Source: Phenylobacterium glaciei
GTDB taxonomy: Bacteria; Pseudomonadota; Alphaproteobacteria; Caulobacterales; Caulobacteraceae
Direction of reading: 5' to 3'
Assembly (NCBI RefSeq): GCF_016772415.1
Contig: NZ_JAGSGD010000001.1
Location: 682,001 to 746,000 of the forward strand
Length of the DNA: 64,000 bases
A program made the translations under genes and the position numbers. Below are positions 1 to 8,027 of this stretch, piece after piece. A model generated the notes under the pieces. It did not search any database. It had not been told where the DNA came from and saw only the letters and a list, made by a program, of their open reading frames with translations. Position 1 is the stretch's first letter; the number at the start of each line of letters is the position of its first letter.

Positions 1-896
1 TTGCCCGTCAGGTGGCGAGCCTCGGCCACCCGGTGGGCCTCGGCGGCGTCGCGCAGGTCGTAGCGGACGATGTTGGGCGGCCAGACGGCGCCCTCTTCCA
101 GCAAGGCCAGCATGCGCTCCAGGTGGGCGCGGTCGCGGGTGACGGCCGGGCGCAGGGTCTCGACGTCCTGGCGCGGGGTGAAGTCCTTCTTCGGCGGGGC
201 GATGAACACCAGCCGGCCGCCGGGCTTGAGCACATCGTAGGAGCGGGCCTGGACGTCGCCGCCGACGGTGTCAAACACCACATCGCAGTCGCGGGCGATC
301 TTCGTGAAGTCCTCGGTGTTGTAGTTGATCACCTGATCGGCCCCGAGCCCGCGCACATAGTCGGCGTTGCCGGCGCTGGCGGTGGTGATCACGGTCGCGC
401 CGATGTGCTTGGCCAGCTGGATCGCAAAGCCGGCCACCCCGCCCGCACCGCCCTGGATCAGGATGGTCTCGCCGGGCTTCAGCCTGGCGGTGTCCTCCAG
501 CGCCCAGAGTGCGGTGAGGCTGCTGAGGCCCATGGCGGCGGCAGCCTCATGGCTCAGGCTCGCGGGCTTCTTCGCAATGATCGCGGCCTTGATGGTGATC
601 TTCTCGGCATAGGCCCCGTCGCGCCCCTGGTCGGCGACCCCGAACACCGCATCGCCGATTTTCAGATCCTCGACGCCGTCTCCCACCGCGCTGACCACGC
701 CGGAGAAGTCGCGACCGAGGATGTAGGGAAAGGTCAGCTTGAAGTAGCCGCCTTGGCGAACCTTGTAGTCGGCGGCGTTGACGCTGGCGGCGTGGATGTC
801 CACCACCACCTCGCCGGGTCCCGCGACCGGATCGGGCGCGTCGCCATACTGCAGGGTCTCAGGCCCGCCGTGACCCGTGAGCAAAACCGCCTTCAT
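1..896 (-). CDS. NADP-dependent quinone oxidoreductase-like MDR protein (3' end cut)
   Basis: Read on the minus strand from an ATG at 896; it runs off the left edge without a stop. The start (MKAVLLTGHGGPETLQY) is typical of zinc-independent medium-chain dehydrogenases of the quinone oxidoreductase type. A GRDFSG segment and the nucleotide-binding motif IQGGAGGVAGFAIQLAKH in the middle support NAD(P)H-dependent reduction of quinones or enones. No structural-zinc cysteine cluster is visible. Cytoplasmic, substrate unknown. About 298 residues are present, roughly 90 percent of the usual family length, so only the C-terminal tail is missing. Confidence 0.85.
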   Translation of the reverse strand, partial: MKAVLLTGHGGPETLQYGDAPDPVAGPGEVVVDIHAASVNAADYKVRQGGYFKLTFPYILGRDFSGVVSAVGDGVEDLKIGDAVFGVADQGRDGAYAEKITIKAAIIAKKPASLSHEAAAAMGLSSLTALWALEDTARLKPGETILIQGGAGGVAGFAIQLAKHIGATVITTASAGNADYVRGLGADQVINYNTEDFTKIARDCDVVFDTVGGDVQARSYDVLKPGGRLVFIAPPKKDFTPRQDVETLRPAVTRDRAHLERMLALLEEGAVWPPNIVRYDLRDAAEAHRVAEARHLTG

Positions 897-993
897 GCCG
901 TTCCCCTGTCAGACATCGCCACGCCGTCGATCGGCGGCGGCGAAGGTCGGCGACTGTCTGAGGCCAGTTCAGGGCGGTGTCAAAACCCGGGTG

Positions 994-1464
994 CTAGGCC
1001 GCGACGTGATGGGCGGCGGCCTCCCCGGTCCAGGCGTCGGGCTGGACCTTCAGCCGCCAATGGCCGCGTTCGAGCACCACGGTGTTGGCGGCCGACAGGC
1101 GCCGTAGTTCGTCCACCACGCGGGATTCCTGGAAGCTGCGGTTCCAGCGCCGCTCCAGGGATTCCAGGATCGAGCCCGTGTCGGCGCCCTCGTCGTGGGC
1201 GCGCAGGGCGGCCAGGATCATGTCCTCAAGGCTGCGCTTGATACGGCCACGGCCAAGGCCGCTCTTGCGGGCCGGCTCGGCCTTGGGGGCCGGCGCGGCG
1301 TCGTGCTCTACCTCGATCAGCGGGGCGCCGTCCAGGGCCGCCAGCGCGATATTGACCGCGCGCAGCTCCTCCTCGAAGGGCTCGGCGGCCTTGGCTCGGG
1401 CAGCAACCATCTGAGCTTGGACTTCGGCTCGGTGCTGCAAAAGCAGTTTGCGGATAACGTTCAT
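994..1464 (-). CDS. hypothetical protein, coiled coil plus winged-helix-like C-terminus
   Basis: I do not recognise a family. I chose the internal ATG at 1464 (MNVIRKLLLQHRAEVQ) over the upstream ATG at 1494 because the extra ten residues are basic low-complexity sequence; neither has a convincing ribosome site. Residues 1-45 look helical (coiled coil), 50-75 are an Ala/Pro/Lys linker, and about 80-140 (SLEDMILAALRAHDEG ... RRLSAANTVVLERGHWRL) look like a small winged-helix domain. It could be a DNA-binding protein. It stands alone, with an AT-rich region upstream. Confidence 0.6.
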   Translation of the reverse strand: MNVIRKLLLQHRAEVQAQMVAARAKAAEPFEEELRAVNIALAALDGAPLIEVEHDAAPAPKAEPARKSGLGRGRIKRSLEDMILAALRAHDEGADTGSILESLERRWNRSFQESRVVDELRRLSAANTVVLERGHWRLKVQPDAWTGEAAAHHVAA

Positions 1465-1531
1465 AGGTTGTTTTCGGCGCGCCCGGGGGGGCAATAGTGA
1501 CGCGGCGCCTCGGTTGTGGGGTTTGCGACAG

Positions 1532-1550
1532 ATCGTCTCATCTAGACGAT
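1532..1550. promoter_or_regulatory. 7-bp inverted repeat, operator-like
   Basis: ATCGTCT and AGACGAT are exact reverse complements separated by five bases, about 70 bases upstream of the minus-strand ORF starting at 1464. The position suits an operator; the binding protein is unknown. Confidence 0.3.
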
Positions 1551-1881
1551 ATTTATGCTCTTAAATTATTTCGGAAACCGTACTTTTTCGACCCGATTTG
1601 GGTTTTTTATAGTTAACAGAATTTAGGATTCCCGGTTGTTGCTGTTGATCTGCCGGGCGTTTCTCGGGCGCCGCCCGGAGCGGGTCCATGTTTTCGCTTG
1701 GGAAATCATGGTTATGCAAAACCTAACGCCTCGCGTCTAAGTGTGGCGGAGCGGTCTGGGCCTTCCAACCGTGTCAAGAAAAGCCATCCCCCAACCTGTG
1801 GTGATCCAGGCGCGACATAAGAGCTCAGTTTTCGGCCAAAAGGTCCCCACAATGGGGGCATGCACGTCTGGGCTGTAACCT

Positions 1882-1895
1882 GCGTGACGTCACGC
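1882..1895. promoter_or_regulatory. perfect 14-bp palindrome GCGTGACGTCACGC
   Basis: A self-complementary 14-mer lies about 200 bases upstream of trcR. Its length and symmetry suit a dimeric regulator site, but no known alphaproteobacterial consensus was matched. Confidence 0.3.
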
Positions 1896-2053
1896 GCGCG
1901 CGCCAAACGTCTCTCGGGGACAGCTGGCGGCCGTCGGGTCTGGCGCATCGGCGAAGGCCCTGATTCGAAAGGGACTCGCGCGCGCCCAAGCTCGCGATTG
2001 TCGTTTTCTTGGGCGAGGAACACGCCTATATGACGCTCTGCTACTTATGCACC

Positions 2054-2073
2054 GCCCGGCCGAAAGGCCGGGC
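2054..2073 (+). promoter_or_regulatory. GAAA-tetraloop hairpin in trcR leader
   Basis: Eight perfectly paired G/C bases (GCCCGGCC/GGCCGGGC) enclose a GAAA loop, ending 22 bases before the trcR start codon. A GNRA loop on an all-GC stem is very stable in RNA. No T-run follows, so it is more likely a 5' leader structure affecting stability or translation than a terminator for an upstream gene. Confidence 0.5.
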
Positions 2074-2095
2074 GCCGTCATTTTCGGAGTCCGTC

Positions 2096-2761
2096 ATGAC
2101 CGACATTCTGATGCCGAAGGCGACCGCCGTCTGGCTGGTCGACAACACCTCGCTCACCTTCGAACAGATCGCCGACTTCTGCGGCCTTCACCCCCTGGAA
2201 GTGAAGGGAATCGCCGACGGCGAAGTGGCGCGCGACATCCGCGGCGCCGACCCGATCGCCAATGGCCAGCTTTCCCGTGAGCAGCTCGACTCAGCCCAGG
2301 CCAGCGACAAGTACCGCATGGTCGCCCAGAAGAGCCGCCACGCCGAACTGCTGAAGCCGGTGAAGAAGGCCCCGCGCTACACTCCGGTGTCGCGCCGTCA
2401 GGACCGTCCGGACGCCATCGCCTGGTTCATCCGCAACCACCCGGAAGTGGCCGACAGCCAGATCGCCCGCCTGCTGGGCACGACCAAGGCCACCATCGAT
2501 CAGGTGCGCAACCGCCAGCACTGGAACGCCGCCAACATCAAGCCGGTGGATCCGGTGACGCTGGGTCTCTCAACTCAGCTTGAGTTGGACGCGGTGGTTC
2601 GCAAGGCGGCCGACAAAAAGGCCAAGGACGACGCCAAGCGCGGCATCGTCGAACCGGACGGCGCGACCCTGGAGCCGGCCTCGGTTACGGGCTCGGCCCA
2701 GGTGGAAGACGTCGCAGACGCCGCCGACGACAGTTACGACGACGACGACACGGAAGACTAG
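2096..2761 (+). CDS. trcR: DUF1013 cell-cycle transcriptional regulator TrcR
   Basis: Matches the alphaproteobacterial DUF1013 family: N-terminus MTDILMPKATAVWLVDNTSL, a helix-turn-helix-like segment SQIARLLGTTKATIDQVRNR at about 121-140, and an acidic Asp/Glu-rich tail. The Caulobacter member, TrcR, associates with RNA polymerase and affects cell-cycle gene expression. I chose the ATG at 2096; an upstream in-frame extension lacks conserved sequence and would run through the leader hairpin. 221 residues, usual length. Followed by a strong terminator and convergent with the DUF465 gene. Confidence 0.88.
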   Translation: MTDILMPKATAVWLVDNTSLTFEQIADFCGLHPLEVKGIADGEVARDIRGADPIANGQLSREQLDSAQASDKYRMVAQKSRHAELLKPVKKAPRYTPVSRRQDRPDAIAWFIRNHPEVADSQIARLLGTTKATIDQVRNRQHWNAANIKPVDPVTLGLSTQLELDAVVRKAADKKAKDDAKRGIVEPDGATLEPASVTGSAQVEDVADAADDSYDDDDTED

Positions 2762-2773
2762 AGATCAGACGGA

Positions 2774-2805
2774 GCCCTGGGCGAACGCAACCGCGCGCCC
2801 AGGGC
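2774..2805. terminator. stem-loop terminator after trcR
   Basis: A 10-bp perfect stem (2774-2783 with 2796-2805) and a 12-base loop start 13 bases after the trcR stop. The region lies between convergent genes and may serve both strands. The following T-run is weak (GTCCCTTC). Confidence 0.6.
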
Positions 2806-2836
2806 GTCCCTTCGAGACGTGTGGAGTCTCAGACCT

Positions 2837-3010
2837 CTAGTGAGGCTGGGACCGCAGGGCCTCCATCTCTTCCTTCAGCTTGAGCTTCTTGCGCTTGAGT
2901 TCCTTGAGGCGGACTTCGTCGGATGCTGGTCGGTTAAGCTCGTCCTGGATCGCCTGATCAAGCGAGTGGTGGCGGGATCCAAGTTCACGGATGCGGGCTT
3001 CAACGGCCAT
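2837..3010 (-). CDS. DUF465 family small coiled-coil protein
   Basis: A 57-residue ORF from an ATG at 3010. The sequence MAVEARIRELGSRHHSLDQA followed by a Lys-rich helix LKELKRKKLKLKEEME is the YdcH/DUF465 pattern: a short helical hairpin found widely in alphaproteobacteria, of unknown role. Convergent with trcR. A second DUF465 gene lies at 4242-4463, so the window holds two paralogues. Confidence 0.82.
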   Translation of the reverse strand: MAVEARIRELGSRHHSLDQAIQDELNRPASDEVRLKELKRKKLKLKEEMEALRSQPH

Positions 3011-3141
3011 GACGGGTCGTCTCCTTGTGTTGGAACGATACCCGTACTCAACACCCGCTGGTCTGGTCTGTCAGATCACATATGTTTGCACGTAAGCGGA
3101 CGGAACAGGCGCCTTGAAGTCAGGCGCGGGGACCCAAGGGC

Positions 3142-3741
3142 ATGACAAAAACTGATCGTCCGCGCCTTGTGGTGGGCATCTCCGGGGCCAGCGGCGTCGC
3201 CTATGGCCTGCGCGTGCTGGACGCCTGCCGCGAGCTTGGCGTCGAGAGCCACCTGATCCTCAGCCGCGCCGCCGCGCTCACCATCGCCCAGGAGACCGAG
3301 CTCTCGGTCACCGACGTCCAGGCCCGGGCCGATGTGGCCCACAAGGTCGGAGATGTGGGGGCTTCCATCGCCTCGGGGTCATTCCCGACGCTCGGCATGA
3401 TCGTCGCCCCCTGTTCGGTGCGGACCATGAGCGAGGTGGCCACCGGGGTCACCTCGTCCCTGCTGACCCGGGCCGCCGACGTGACGCTGAAGGAACGCCG
3501 CACCCTGGTGCTGATGGTGCGCGAGACGCCGCTGCATCTGGGCCATCTGCGCACCATGGTGAAGCTGGCCGAGATGGGGGCGGTCATCGCCCCGCCGCTG
3601 CCGGCCTTCTATGCCAAGCCCGCCAGCCTGGAAGAGATGGTAGACCAGTCCGTCGGCCGGGCGCTGGACCTGTTTGGTCTGGCCTGGCGGCCGGTGAAGC
3701 GCTGGGGCCAGGATGTCGGCCCGCTGTCGGGAGACGCGTAA
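3142..3741 (+). CDS. ubiX: UbiX-type flavin prenyltransferase
   Basis: 199 residues, normal length for UbiX/Pad1. It joins a dimethylallyl group to FMN, making the prenylated flavin used by UbiD decarboxylases in ubiquinone synthesis and aromatic decarboxylation. Visible features are the GISGASG phosphate-binding loop at about 12-18, the serine-containing PCSVRTMSEVATG segment in the middle and the ETPLHLGHLRTM region. Its stop is followed immediately by the TTG start of the next ORF, so the two are probably translated as a pair. Confidence 0.92.
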   Translation: MTKTDRPRLVVGISGASGVAYGLRVLDACRELGVESHLILSRAAALTIAQETELSVTDVQARADVAHKVGDVGASIASGSFPTLGMIVAPCSVRTMSEVATGVTSSLLTRAADVTLKERRTLVLMVRETPLHLGHLRTMVKLAEMGAVIAPPLPAFYAKPASLEEMVDQSVGRALDLFGLAWRPVKRWGQDVGPLSGDA

Positions 3742-4188
3742 TTGTCGCTCTGGGACTGGACTCTTGAGGCCTATGGCCAGGCGGGTGTGCCGCAGGCGAC
3801 GCTGGCCCTGCAGGACGCGCACGGCCAAAACACTTCCTTTCTGCTGTGGGCGGTCTGGGCTGAAGGGCCGGGGCCTGAGGCGCTCAGCCAGGCGGTCGCC
3901 GCGGCCAAGTCCTGGGACGCCGCGGTACTGGTCCCGATCCGTGACGTGCGGCGCACTCTGAAGGCTGCCATGCCGCCGGTGGACGACGGGGCTCGCGAAG
4001 GCCTGCGCGAGGACGTGAAGGCCGCTGAGCTAAGGGCCGAACGGGTGCTGATGGAGACCCTGGAGGGCATCGCCGGCGCCTCCAGCGGCGGCCACGGGGC
4101 GCTCGCCGCCCTGCAGGCCGCCTCGGCCGCCTGGGGCCGGCCCGCCCCCGACGACGCGCTGGCGGTCCTCGCCCGCGCCTTGACCTAG
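3742..4188 (+). CDS. TIGR02444 family protein
   Basis: 148 residues starting at a TTG directly abutting the ubiX stop. The opening SLWDWTLEAYGQAGV and the helical Ala-rich body match the TIGR02444/DUF2390 family, conserved in proteobacteria with no assigned activity. No catalytic motif or signal sequence is seen. The zero-base junction implies translational coupling with ubiX; TTG is the only start that keeps the family N-terminus. Confidence 0.72.
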   Translation: MSLWDWTLEAYGQAGVPQATLALQDAHGQNTSFLLWAVWAEGPGPEALSQAVAAAKSWDAAVLVPIRDVRRTLKAAMPPVDDGAREGLREDVKAAELRAERVLMETLEGIAGASSGGHGALAALQAASAAWGRPAPDDALAVLARALT

Positions 4189-4241
4189 ACGAACACGCCG
4201 ACGATGCGCATCATCGCCCGCGATGGGTTCGGGGCGTGCGT

Positions 4242-4463
4242 ATGAACGATCATGAAGGCGAAGACCCGGAAGAGGAGGGCGTCCGCGCCCGCCTTGCCAT
4301 CGTCAGCCTGGACCACTCCGACCTCGACGCCGCCATCCAGGCGCTGATGCTCTCGCCCCTGCCCGACATGATGGTGATCAGCCGCCTGAAGCGGAAGAAG
4401 CTGTTGCTCAAGGACGAGATCGAGCGCCTGCGCGATCAGCTGACCCCGGACATCATCGCCTAG
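4242..4463 (+). CDS. DUF465 family protein
   Basis: Second DUF465/YdcH member, 73 residues from the ATG at 4242; a GTG two codons earlier is possible. After an acidic N-terminus come LDHSDLDAAIQAL and a basic helix ISRLKRKKLLLKDEIERL, the family signature of two short helices. Probably the last gene of the ubiX operon. Its stop overlaps the stop of the convergent diguanylate cyclase within the palindrome CTAG. Confidence 0.8.
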   Translation: MNDHEGEDPEEEGVRARLAIVSLDHSDLDAAIQALMLSPLPDMMVISRLKRKKLLLKDEIERLRDQLTPDIIA

Positions 4464-5209
4464 CCGGTGGCTTCGCCCGTCGCGATGGGCGGGGCGGCGG
4501 TCCGTGCGCGTTTGGCGGCGAACATGGCCGCGTCGGCCTCGGCCACCAGGGTCTCGGGCTCGACGTCCGGGGTGATCTCGCGGACGCCATAGGAGATGTG
4601 CAGCGGCGCCGACCAGTCGCCGAACTCGATGGGGGAGGCCTCGATGGCCTGGGCGAGCGATTCGGCCTTCGCCCGGGCCGTGGCTTCGTCGGCCTGGACC
4701 AGGATCACCCCGAACTCGTCGCCGCCCATGCGGCCGATGATGTCGCTGTCGCGGACATTGGCCGCCAGCCGCTCGGCCACCGCCTGCAGGGCGGCGTCTC
4801 CGGCGGCATGGCCGAAGCGGTCGTTGACGCTCTTGAAGCCGTCCAGGTCGAAATAGACCACGCTGGCCGGCGAACCGTAGCGCTGGGCGAAGGTGCGGAT
4901 GCGTCCCAGCTCCCGAACGAAGGCCCGGCGGTTCAGCAGGGGCGTCAAAGGGTCGCGGTCGGCCAGGGCCTCCGCCTCCGAAAGCTTCGACTTCAGGCGG
5001 GCAACCTCGCCACGCAGATCGTCGATTTCGGTGAGCAGGGTCTTCACGGCGTTCTGAACGGCGGGCGTCAGGTCGGCCTCGCTGAGGCCCAGAAACGCGG
5101 TCTTGTCGGCCGGTGCGGCGGTTCCGGCGGTGAAATGGGCTCCGGCCTGGGCCAGGGCGCGCTTTCGGATGGCCGAAAACGGTTCGTTGCGGGCGCCCGT
5201 GATCTTCAT
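4460..5209 (-). CDS. GGDEF diguanylate cyclase with N-terminal coiled coil
   Basis: 249 residues. Makes cyclic di-GMP from two GTP. The GGDEF motif is intact at 162-166, and an inhibitory I-site RxxD (RDSD, 153-156) sits exactly five residues before it, so product inhibition is expected. Residues 50-83 form a likely coiled coil ([22 protein letters not shown]) for dimerisation; no membrane segment. The layout resembles Caulobacter DgcB, which acts on motility and attachment; orthology is inferred, not shown. Confidence 0.9.
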   Translation of the reverse strand: MKITGARNEPFSAIRKRALAQAGAHFTAGTAAPADKTAFLGLSEADLTPAVQNAVKTLLTEIDDLRGEVARLKSKLSEAEALADRDPLTPLLNRRAFVRELGRIRTFAQRYGSPASVVYFDLDGFKSVNDRFGHAAGDAALQAVAERLAANVRDSDIIGRMGGDEFGVILVQADEATARAKAESLAQAIEASPIEFGDWSAPLHISYGVREITPDVEPETLVAEADAAMFAAKRARTAAPPIATGEATG

Positions 5210-5273
5210 GCGACTTTCAGCGAACTCGAATCGCCGACGCCTTGTCGACGTTAAGAATCCTAAACGTCCTCGG

Positions 5274-5301
5274 TTGCGGGCGCAAAGGCGGCGCCTATAC
5301 T
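5274..5301 (+). promoter_or_regulatory. sigma-70-type promoter for purEK
   Basis: TTGCGG (5274-5279), a 16-base spacer, then TATACT (5296-5301), about 33 bases before the purE start. The -10 element is near consensus; the -35 is partial. Confidence 0.5.
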
Positions 5302-5334
5302 CCGCGCCTTCTCGTCGCAGGGGCCTTAAGTTCC

Positions 5335-5826
5335 ATGAGCGCCACGTCAGCGCCCGTCGCCATCATCATGGGCAGTCGTTCCGACTGGCCAACCCTCAAG
5401 GGGGCGGCCGAAAGCCTGGACGCCCTGGGGGTCGCCTATGAGGCCAAGGTGATCTCCGCCCACCGCACGCCCGACCGGATGTACGCCTTCGCCAAGGGCG
5501 CCAAGGCGGCCGGATTCAAGGTGATCATCGCCGGGGCCGGCGGCGCGGCGCACCTGCCCGGCATGACCGCCTCGCTGACCGAACTGCCGGTGCTGGGCGT
5601 GCCGGTGCAGTCCAAGGCGCTGAGCGGCCTCGACTCGCTGCTCTCCATCGTCCAGATGCCTGCCGGCATCGCGGTGGGGACCATGGCCATCGGCGAGGCT
5701 GGCGCCAAGAACGCCGGCCTGATGGCCGCCCAGATCCTGGCGCTGTCCGATCCGGCCCTGGCCCAGCGCCTAGCCGATCACCGGGCGCGCCACAGCCAGG
5801 CCGTTTCCGAAACCGTCGAGGACTAG
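5335..5826 (+). CDS. purE: N5-carboxyaminoimidazole ribonucleotide mutase PurE
   Basis: 163 residues from the ATG at 5335; this start gives the family N-terminus, and an upstream in-frame extension is non-conserved. Class I PurE moves the carboxyl group of N5-CAIR to give CAIR in purine synthesis. The loop GSRSDW (13-18), the catalytic histidine in SAHRTP (about 43) and [11 protein letters not shown] are present. purK follows six bases after the stop, the standard bacterial pairing. Confidence 0.96.
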   Translation: MSATSAPVAIIMGSRSDWPTLKGAAESLDALGVAYEAKVISAHRTPDRMYAFAKGAKAAGFKVIIAGAGGAAHLPGMTASLTELPVLGVPVQSKALSGLDSLLSIVQMPAGIAVGTMAIGEAGAKNAGLMAAQILALSDPALAQRLADHRARHSQAVSETVED

Positions 5827-5832
5827 TTTTCC

Positions 5833-6927
5833 ATGGCCATCCTCCCCCTGGCGCCGGGCGAAACCATCGGGATTCTCGGCGGGGGCCAGCTGGGCCGGAT
5901 GCTGGCGCAGGCCGCGGCCAGGCTGGGCTTCGACGTCGCGATCCTGGAGCCCGCCCCCGACGCGCCGGCCGGTCGGGTCGCAGCCCACACTGTGCGCGGC
6001 GCCTATGATGAGCCCCGCGCCCTGGAGGCCCTGGCCGCCGTGGCCAGCCTGGTCACCTTCGAGTTCGAGAACGTACCGGCCTCAGCCGTCGCCCACCTGA
6101 CCGCTCAGGACGTGGAGGTGGCCCCCAATGCGCGCGCGCTCGCCGTCGCCCAGGACCGGGTGGAGGAGAAGAGCTTCCTCAATTCCATCGGAGTCGCCAC
6201 CGTCGCCTTCGCCGCCGCCGACAGTCCCGAGGGCGCCGTGGCCGCCATGGCCCAGATCGGCGCGCCGGCCCTGATGAAGACACGGCGCGAGGGCTATGAC
6301 GGCAAGGGACAGCGCTGGGTGGAACACGCCGCCGAGGCCGCCGCGGTCTTCGAATCGCTCGGCGGCAAGCCGGTGATCCTTGAGGCCCCCGCCGACTTCG
6401 TACGCGAACTGTCGGTGATCGCCGCGCGCGGCCGCGACGGGGAGCTGGCCATCTATCCCATGGCCGAGAACCATCACGAGAACGGCGTCCTGCGCCGCTC
6501 GGTGGCGCCCGCCGCCGTCAGTCCGGCCCTAGCCGAACAGGCCGAGCGGATCGCCGCCCAGGTGCTGACCGGCCTGGACTATATCGGCGTGATCGGGATC
6601 GAGCTCTTCGAGCTTTCCGACGGCAGGCTGCTGGTCAACGAGATCGCGCCCCGGGTGCACAACACCGGCCACTGGACCATGGACGGCTGCGAGGTCGACC
6701 AGTTCGAACAGCACATCCGCGCCATCGCCGGCTGGCCGCTGGGCCCCACCGCCGCCATCGCCCGCGTGGAGATGCTGAACCTGCTGGGGGACGAGGTGGA
6801 CGCCTGGCTGAAATATGCCGGCGAGCCGGAGACGAGGCTACACCTCTACGGCAAGCGCGACGCCAAGCCCGGCCGCAAGATGGGCCACGTGAACCGGGTG
6901 AGCCCGCTCGGACCCGAGCGGCGCTAA
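5833..6927 (+). CDS. purK: N5-carboxyaminoimidazole ribonucleotide synthase PurK
   Basis: 364 residues, ATP-grasp fold. Carboxylates AIR to N5-CAIR using ATP and bicarbonate; partner of PurE. Visible are the N-terminal GILGGGQLGRMLAQAA nucleotide loop, the central KTRREGYDGKGQ ATP-grasp segment and the metal-binding NEIAPRVHNTGHWT region. Cotranscribed with purE. The end is convergent with motA, with ten bases between stops. Confidence 0.96.
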   Translation: MAILPLAPGETIGILGGGQLGRMLAQAAARLGFDVAILEPAPDAPAGRVAAHTVRGAYDEPRALEALAAVASLVTFEFENVPASAVAHLTAQDVEVAPNARALAVAQDRVEEKSFLNSIGVATVAFAAADSPEGAVAAMAQIGAPALMKTRREGYDGKGQRWVEHAAEAAAVFESLGGKPVILEAPADFVRELSVIAARGRDGELAIYPMAENHHENGVLRRSVAPAAVSPALAEQAERIAAQVLTGLDYIGVIGIELFELSDGRLLVNEIAPRVHNTGHWTMDGCEVDQFEQHIRAIAGWPLGPTAAIARVEMLNLLGDEVDAWLKYAGEPETRLHLYGKRDAKPGRKMGHVNRVSPLGPERR

Positions 6928-6937
6928 GCCTACCGAA

Positions 6938-7807
6938 TCAGGCTTCGTTCGGGATCGCCGAGAGCGCTTCTTCCAGTTCCAGGAAGCTGGGCTGGGCGCC
7001 GGAGGGGACGCTGCCGCGGCCGATTTCCACCGAGATCTGGGCGGCGTTGCCGTGCAGGTGGGCCACCAGCACCGACTGGATGATGCGGTAGTAGGAGGCT
7101 TCCTCCTCGATGATCTCCTTGAGGCGGGTCGCGAAGGGACCCACCAGGCCATAGGCCAGGAACACGCCGAGGAAGGTGCCCACCAGGGCGCCGCCGATCA
7201 TCTCGCCCAGGATTTCCGGGGGTTCGGTGATGGCGCCCATGGTCTTGATGACGCCCAGCACGGCGGCGACGATGCCGAGCGCGGGCAGGGCGTCGGCCAG
7301 GCTCTGCAGGGCTCCGGCCGGGGCGATCGATTCGTGGTGGTGCTTCTCCAGCTGCTTTTCCATGGCGTCCTCGACCTGGTGCGGGTCTTCGAGGTTCATG
7401 GTCATCATCCGCAGGGTGTCGCAGATGAAGTCGACGGCGAAGTGGTCCTTCGTCACCTTCGGGAAGCGCGAGAAAATCGAGGAGTCCTTGGGGTTCTCGA
7501 TGTGGCTTTCCAGGGCGATCACGCCCTTGGACTTCATGGTCTTGGTCAGCAAGAACAGCAGGGACAGCAGGTCGCGGTAGTCCGAGGCCTTCCACTTGGG
7601 TCCGGCGAACACCTTGGCCAGGCCAGACCCAGAGGCCTTCACCACGGTCATCGAGTTGGAGATCAGGAAGCTGGCGACGCCCGCGCCGCCGATGGCCATC
7701 ATCTCGTGCGGCGCGGCGTGCAGGATGACGCCCATATTGCCGCCCGACATGATGTAGCTGCCGAACACCAGGCCGAAGAGCAACACGATGCCGATGATCT
7801 GAAACAT
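6938..7807 (-). CDS. motA: flagellar motor stator protein MotA
   Basis: 289 residues, with membrane helices at the N-terminus, about 33-50, 170-190 and 200-220. It forms the proton channel of the flagellar stator with MotB. The ALPALGIVAAVLGVIKTMG segment carries the conserved proline of helix 3, and the cytoplasmic loop has the charged residues expected for rotor contact. motB is not adjacent, which is common in Caulobacterales. TTAA half-sites lie upstream, but no full CtrA box is present. Confidence 0.95.
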   Translation of the reverse strand: MFQIIGIVLLFGLVFGSYIMSGGNMGVILHAAPHEMMAIGGAGVASFLISNSMTVVKASGSGLAKVFAGPKWKASDYRDLLSLLFLLTKTMKSKGVIALESHIENPKDSSIFSRFPKVTKDHFAVDFICDTLRMMTMNLEDPHQVEDAMEKQLEKHHHESIAPAGALQSLADALPALGIVAAVLGVIKTMGAITEPPEILGEMIGGALVGTFLGVFLAYGLVGPFATRLKEIIEEEASYYRIIQSVLVAHLHGNAAQISVEIGRGSVPSGAQPSFLELEEALSAIPNEA

Positions 7808-7936
7808 GCGAGACGGTCCTAGGGCGAATTGCCCGGAGCATCCCCGTTAATGCTTAATGCCCGGTGAGGATTTCGAGCGCGCCAGGGTTAAGTGGCCGCC
7901 GGTTAACCCGTCCGGCGCGCTCTCACTTTTGAATCG

Positions 7937-7986
7937 AGAGCCTTTTTGAACGGGTCAGATGAATTCATCCGACCCTAAAAGGCTCT
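7937..7986. repeat. 50-bp interrupted palindrome between motA and MFS gene
   Basis: Outer arms AGAGCCTTTT (7937-7946) and AAAAGGCTCT (7977-7986), inner arms GGGTC (7952-7956) and GACCC (7971-7975), and a perfect central palindrome GATGAATTCATC (7958-7969). It lies 41 bases before the MFS start codon and 130 bases upstream of motA. Could form a cruciform or a long leader hairpin. Confidence 0.6.
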
Positions 7987-8027
7987 TCGGGGTTTCGCGC
8001 TCAAGCGGCGCGGCGTAACAGCCGATT

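Larger units (their letters stand above)
1465..2095. other. long intergenic region with AT-rich patch and palindromes
   Basis: No convincing gene in about 600 bases. About 1545-1635 is clearly AT-rich against the GC-rich surroundings and probably holds promoter elements for the minus-strand gene at 1464. A 7-bp inverted repeat (1532-1538/1544-1550), a perfect 14-bp palindrome (1882-1895) and the trcR leader hairpin (2054-2073) also lie here. ORFs that can be opened in this stretch have no family resemblance and no ribosome site. Confidence 0.6.

Noticed and set aside
1738..1815. tRNA-like stretch (GTGTGGCGGAGCGGTC...)
   Set aside because: The beginning recalls a Ser/Leu tRNA D-arm but acceptor, anticodon and T stems cannot be formed.
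1712..2023. Minus-strand 103-codon ORF in the gap before trcR
   Set aside because: No ribosome site, no recognisable domain, biased composition; it spans the 14-bp palindrome and looks non-coding.
7847..7905. CtrA binding box upstream of motA
   Set aside because: Several TTAA half-sites exist, but spacings are 3 and 11 bases instead of the required 7.
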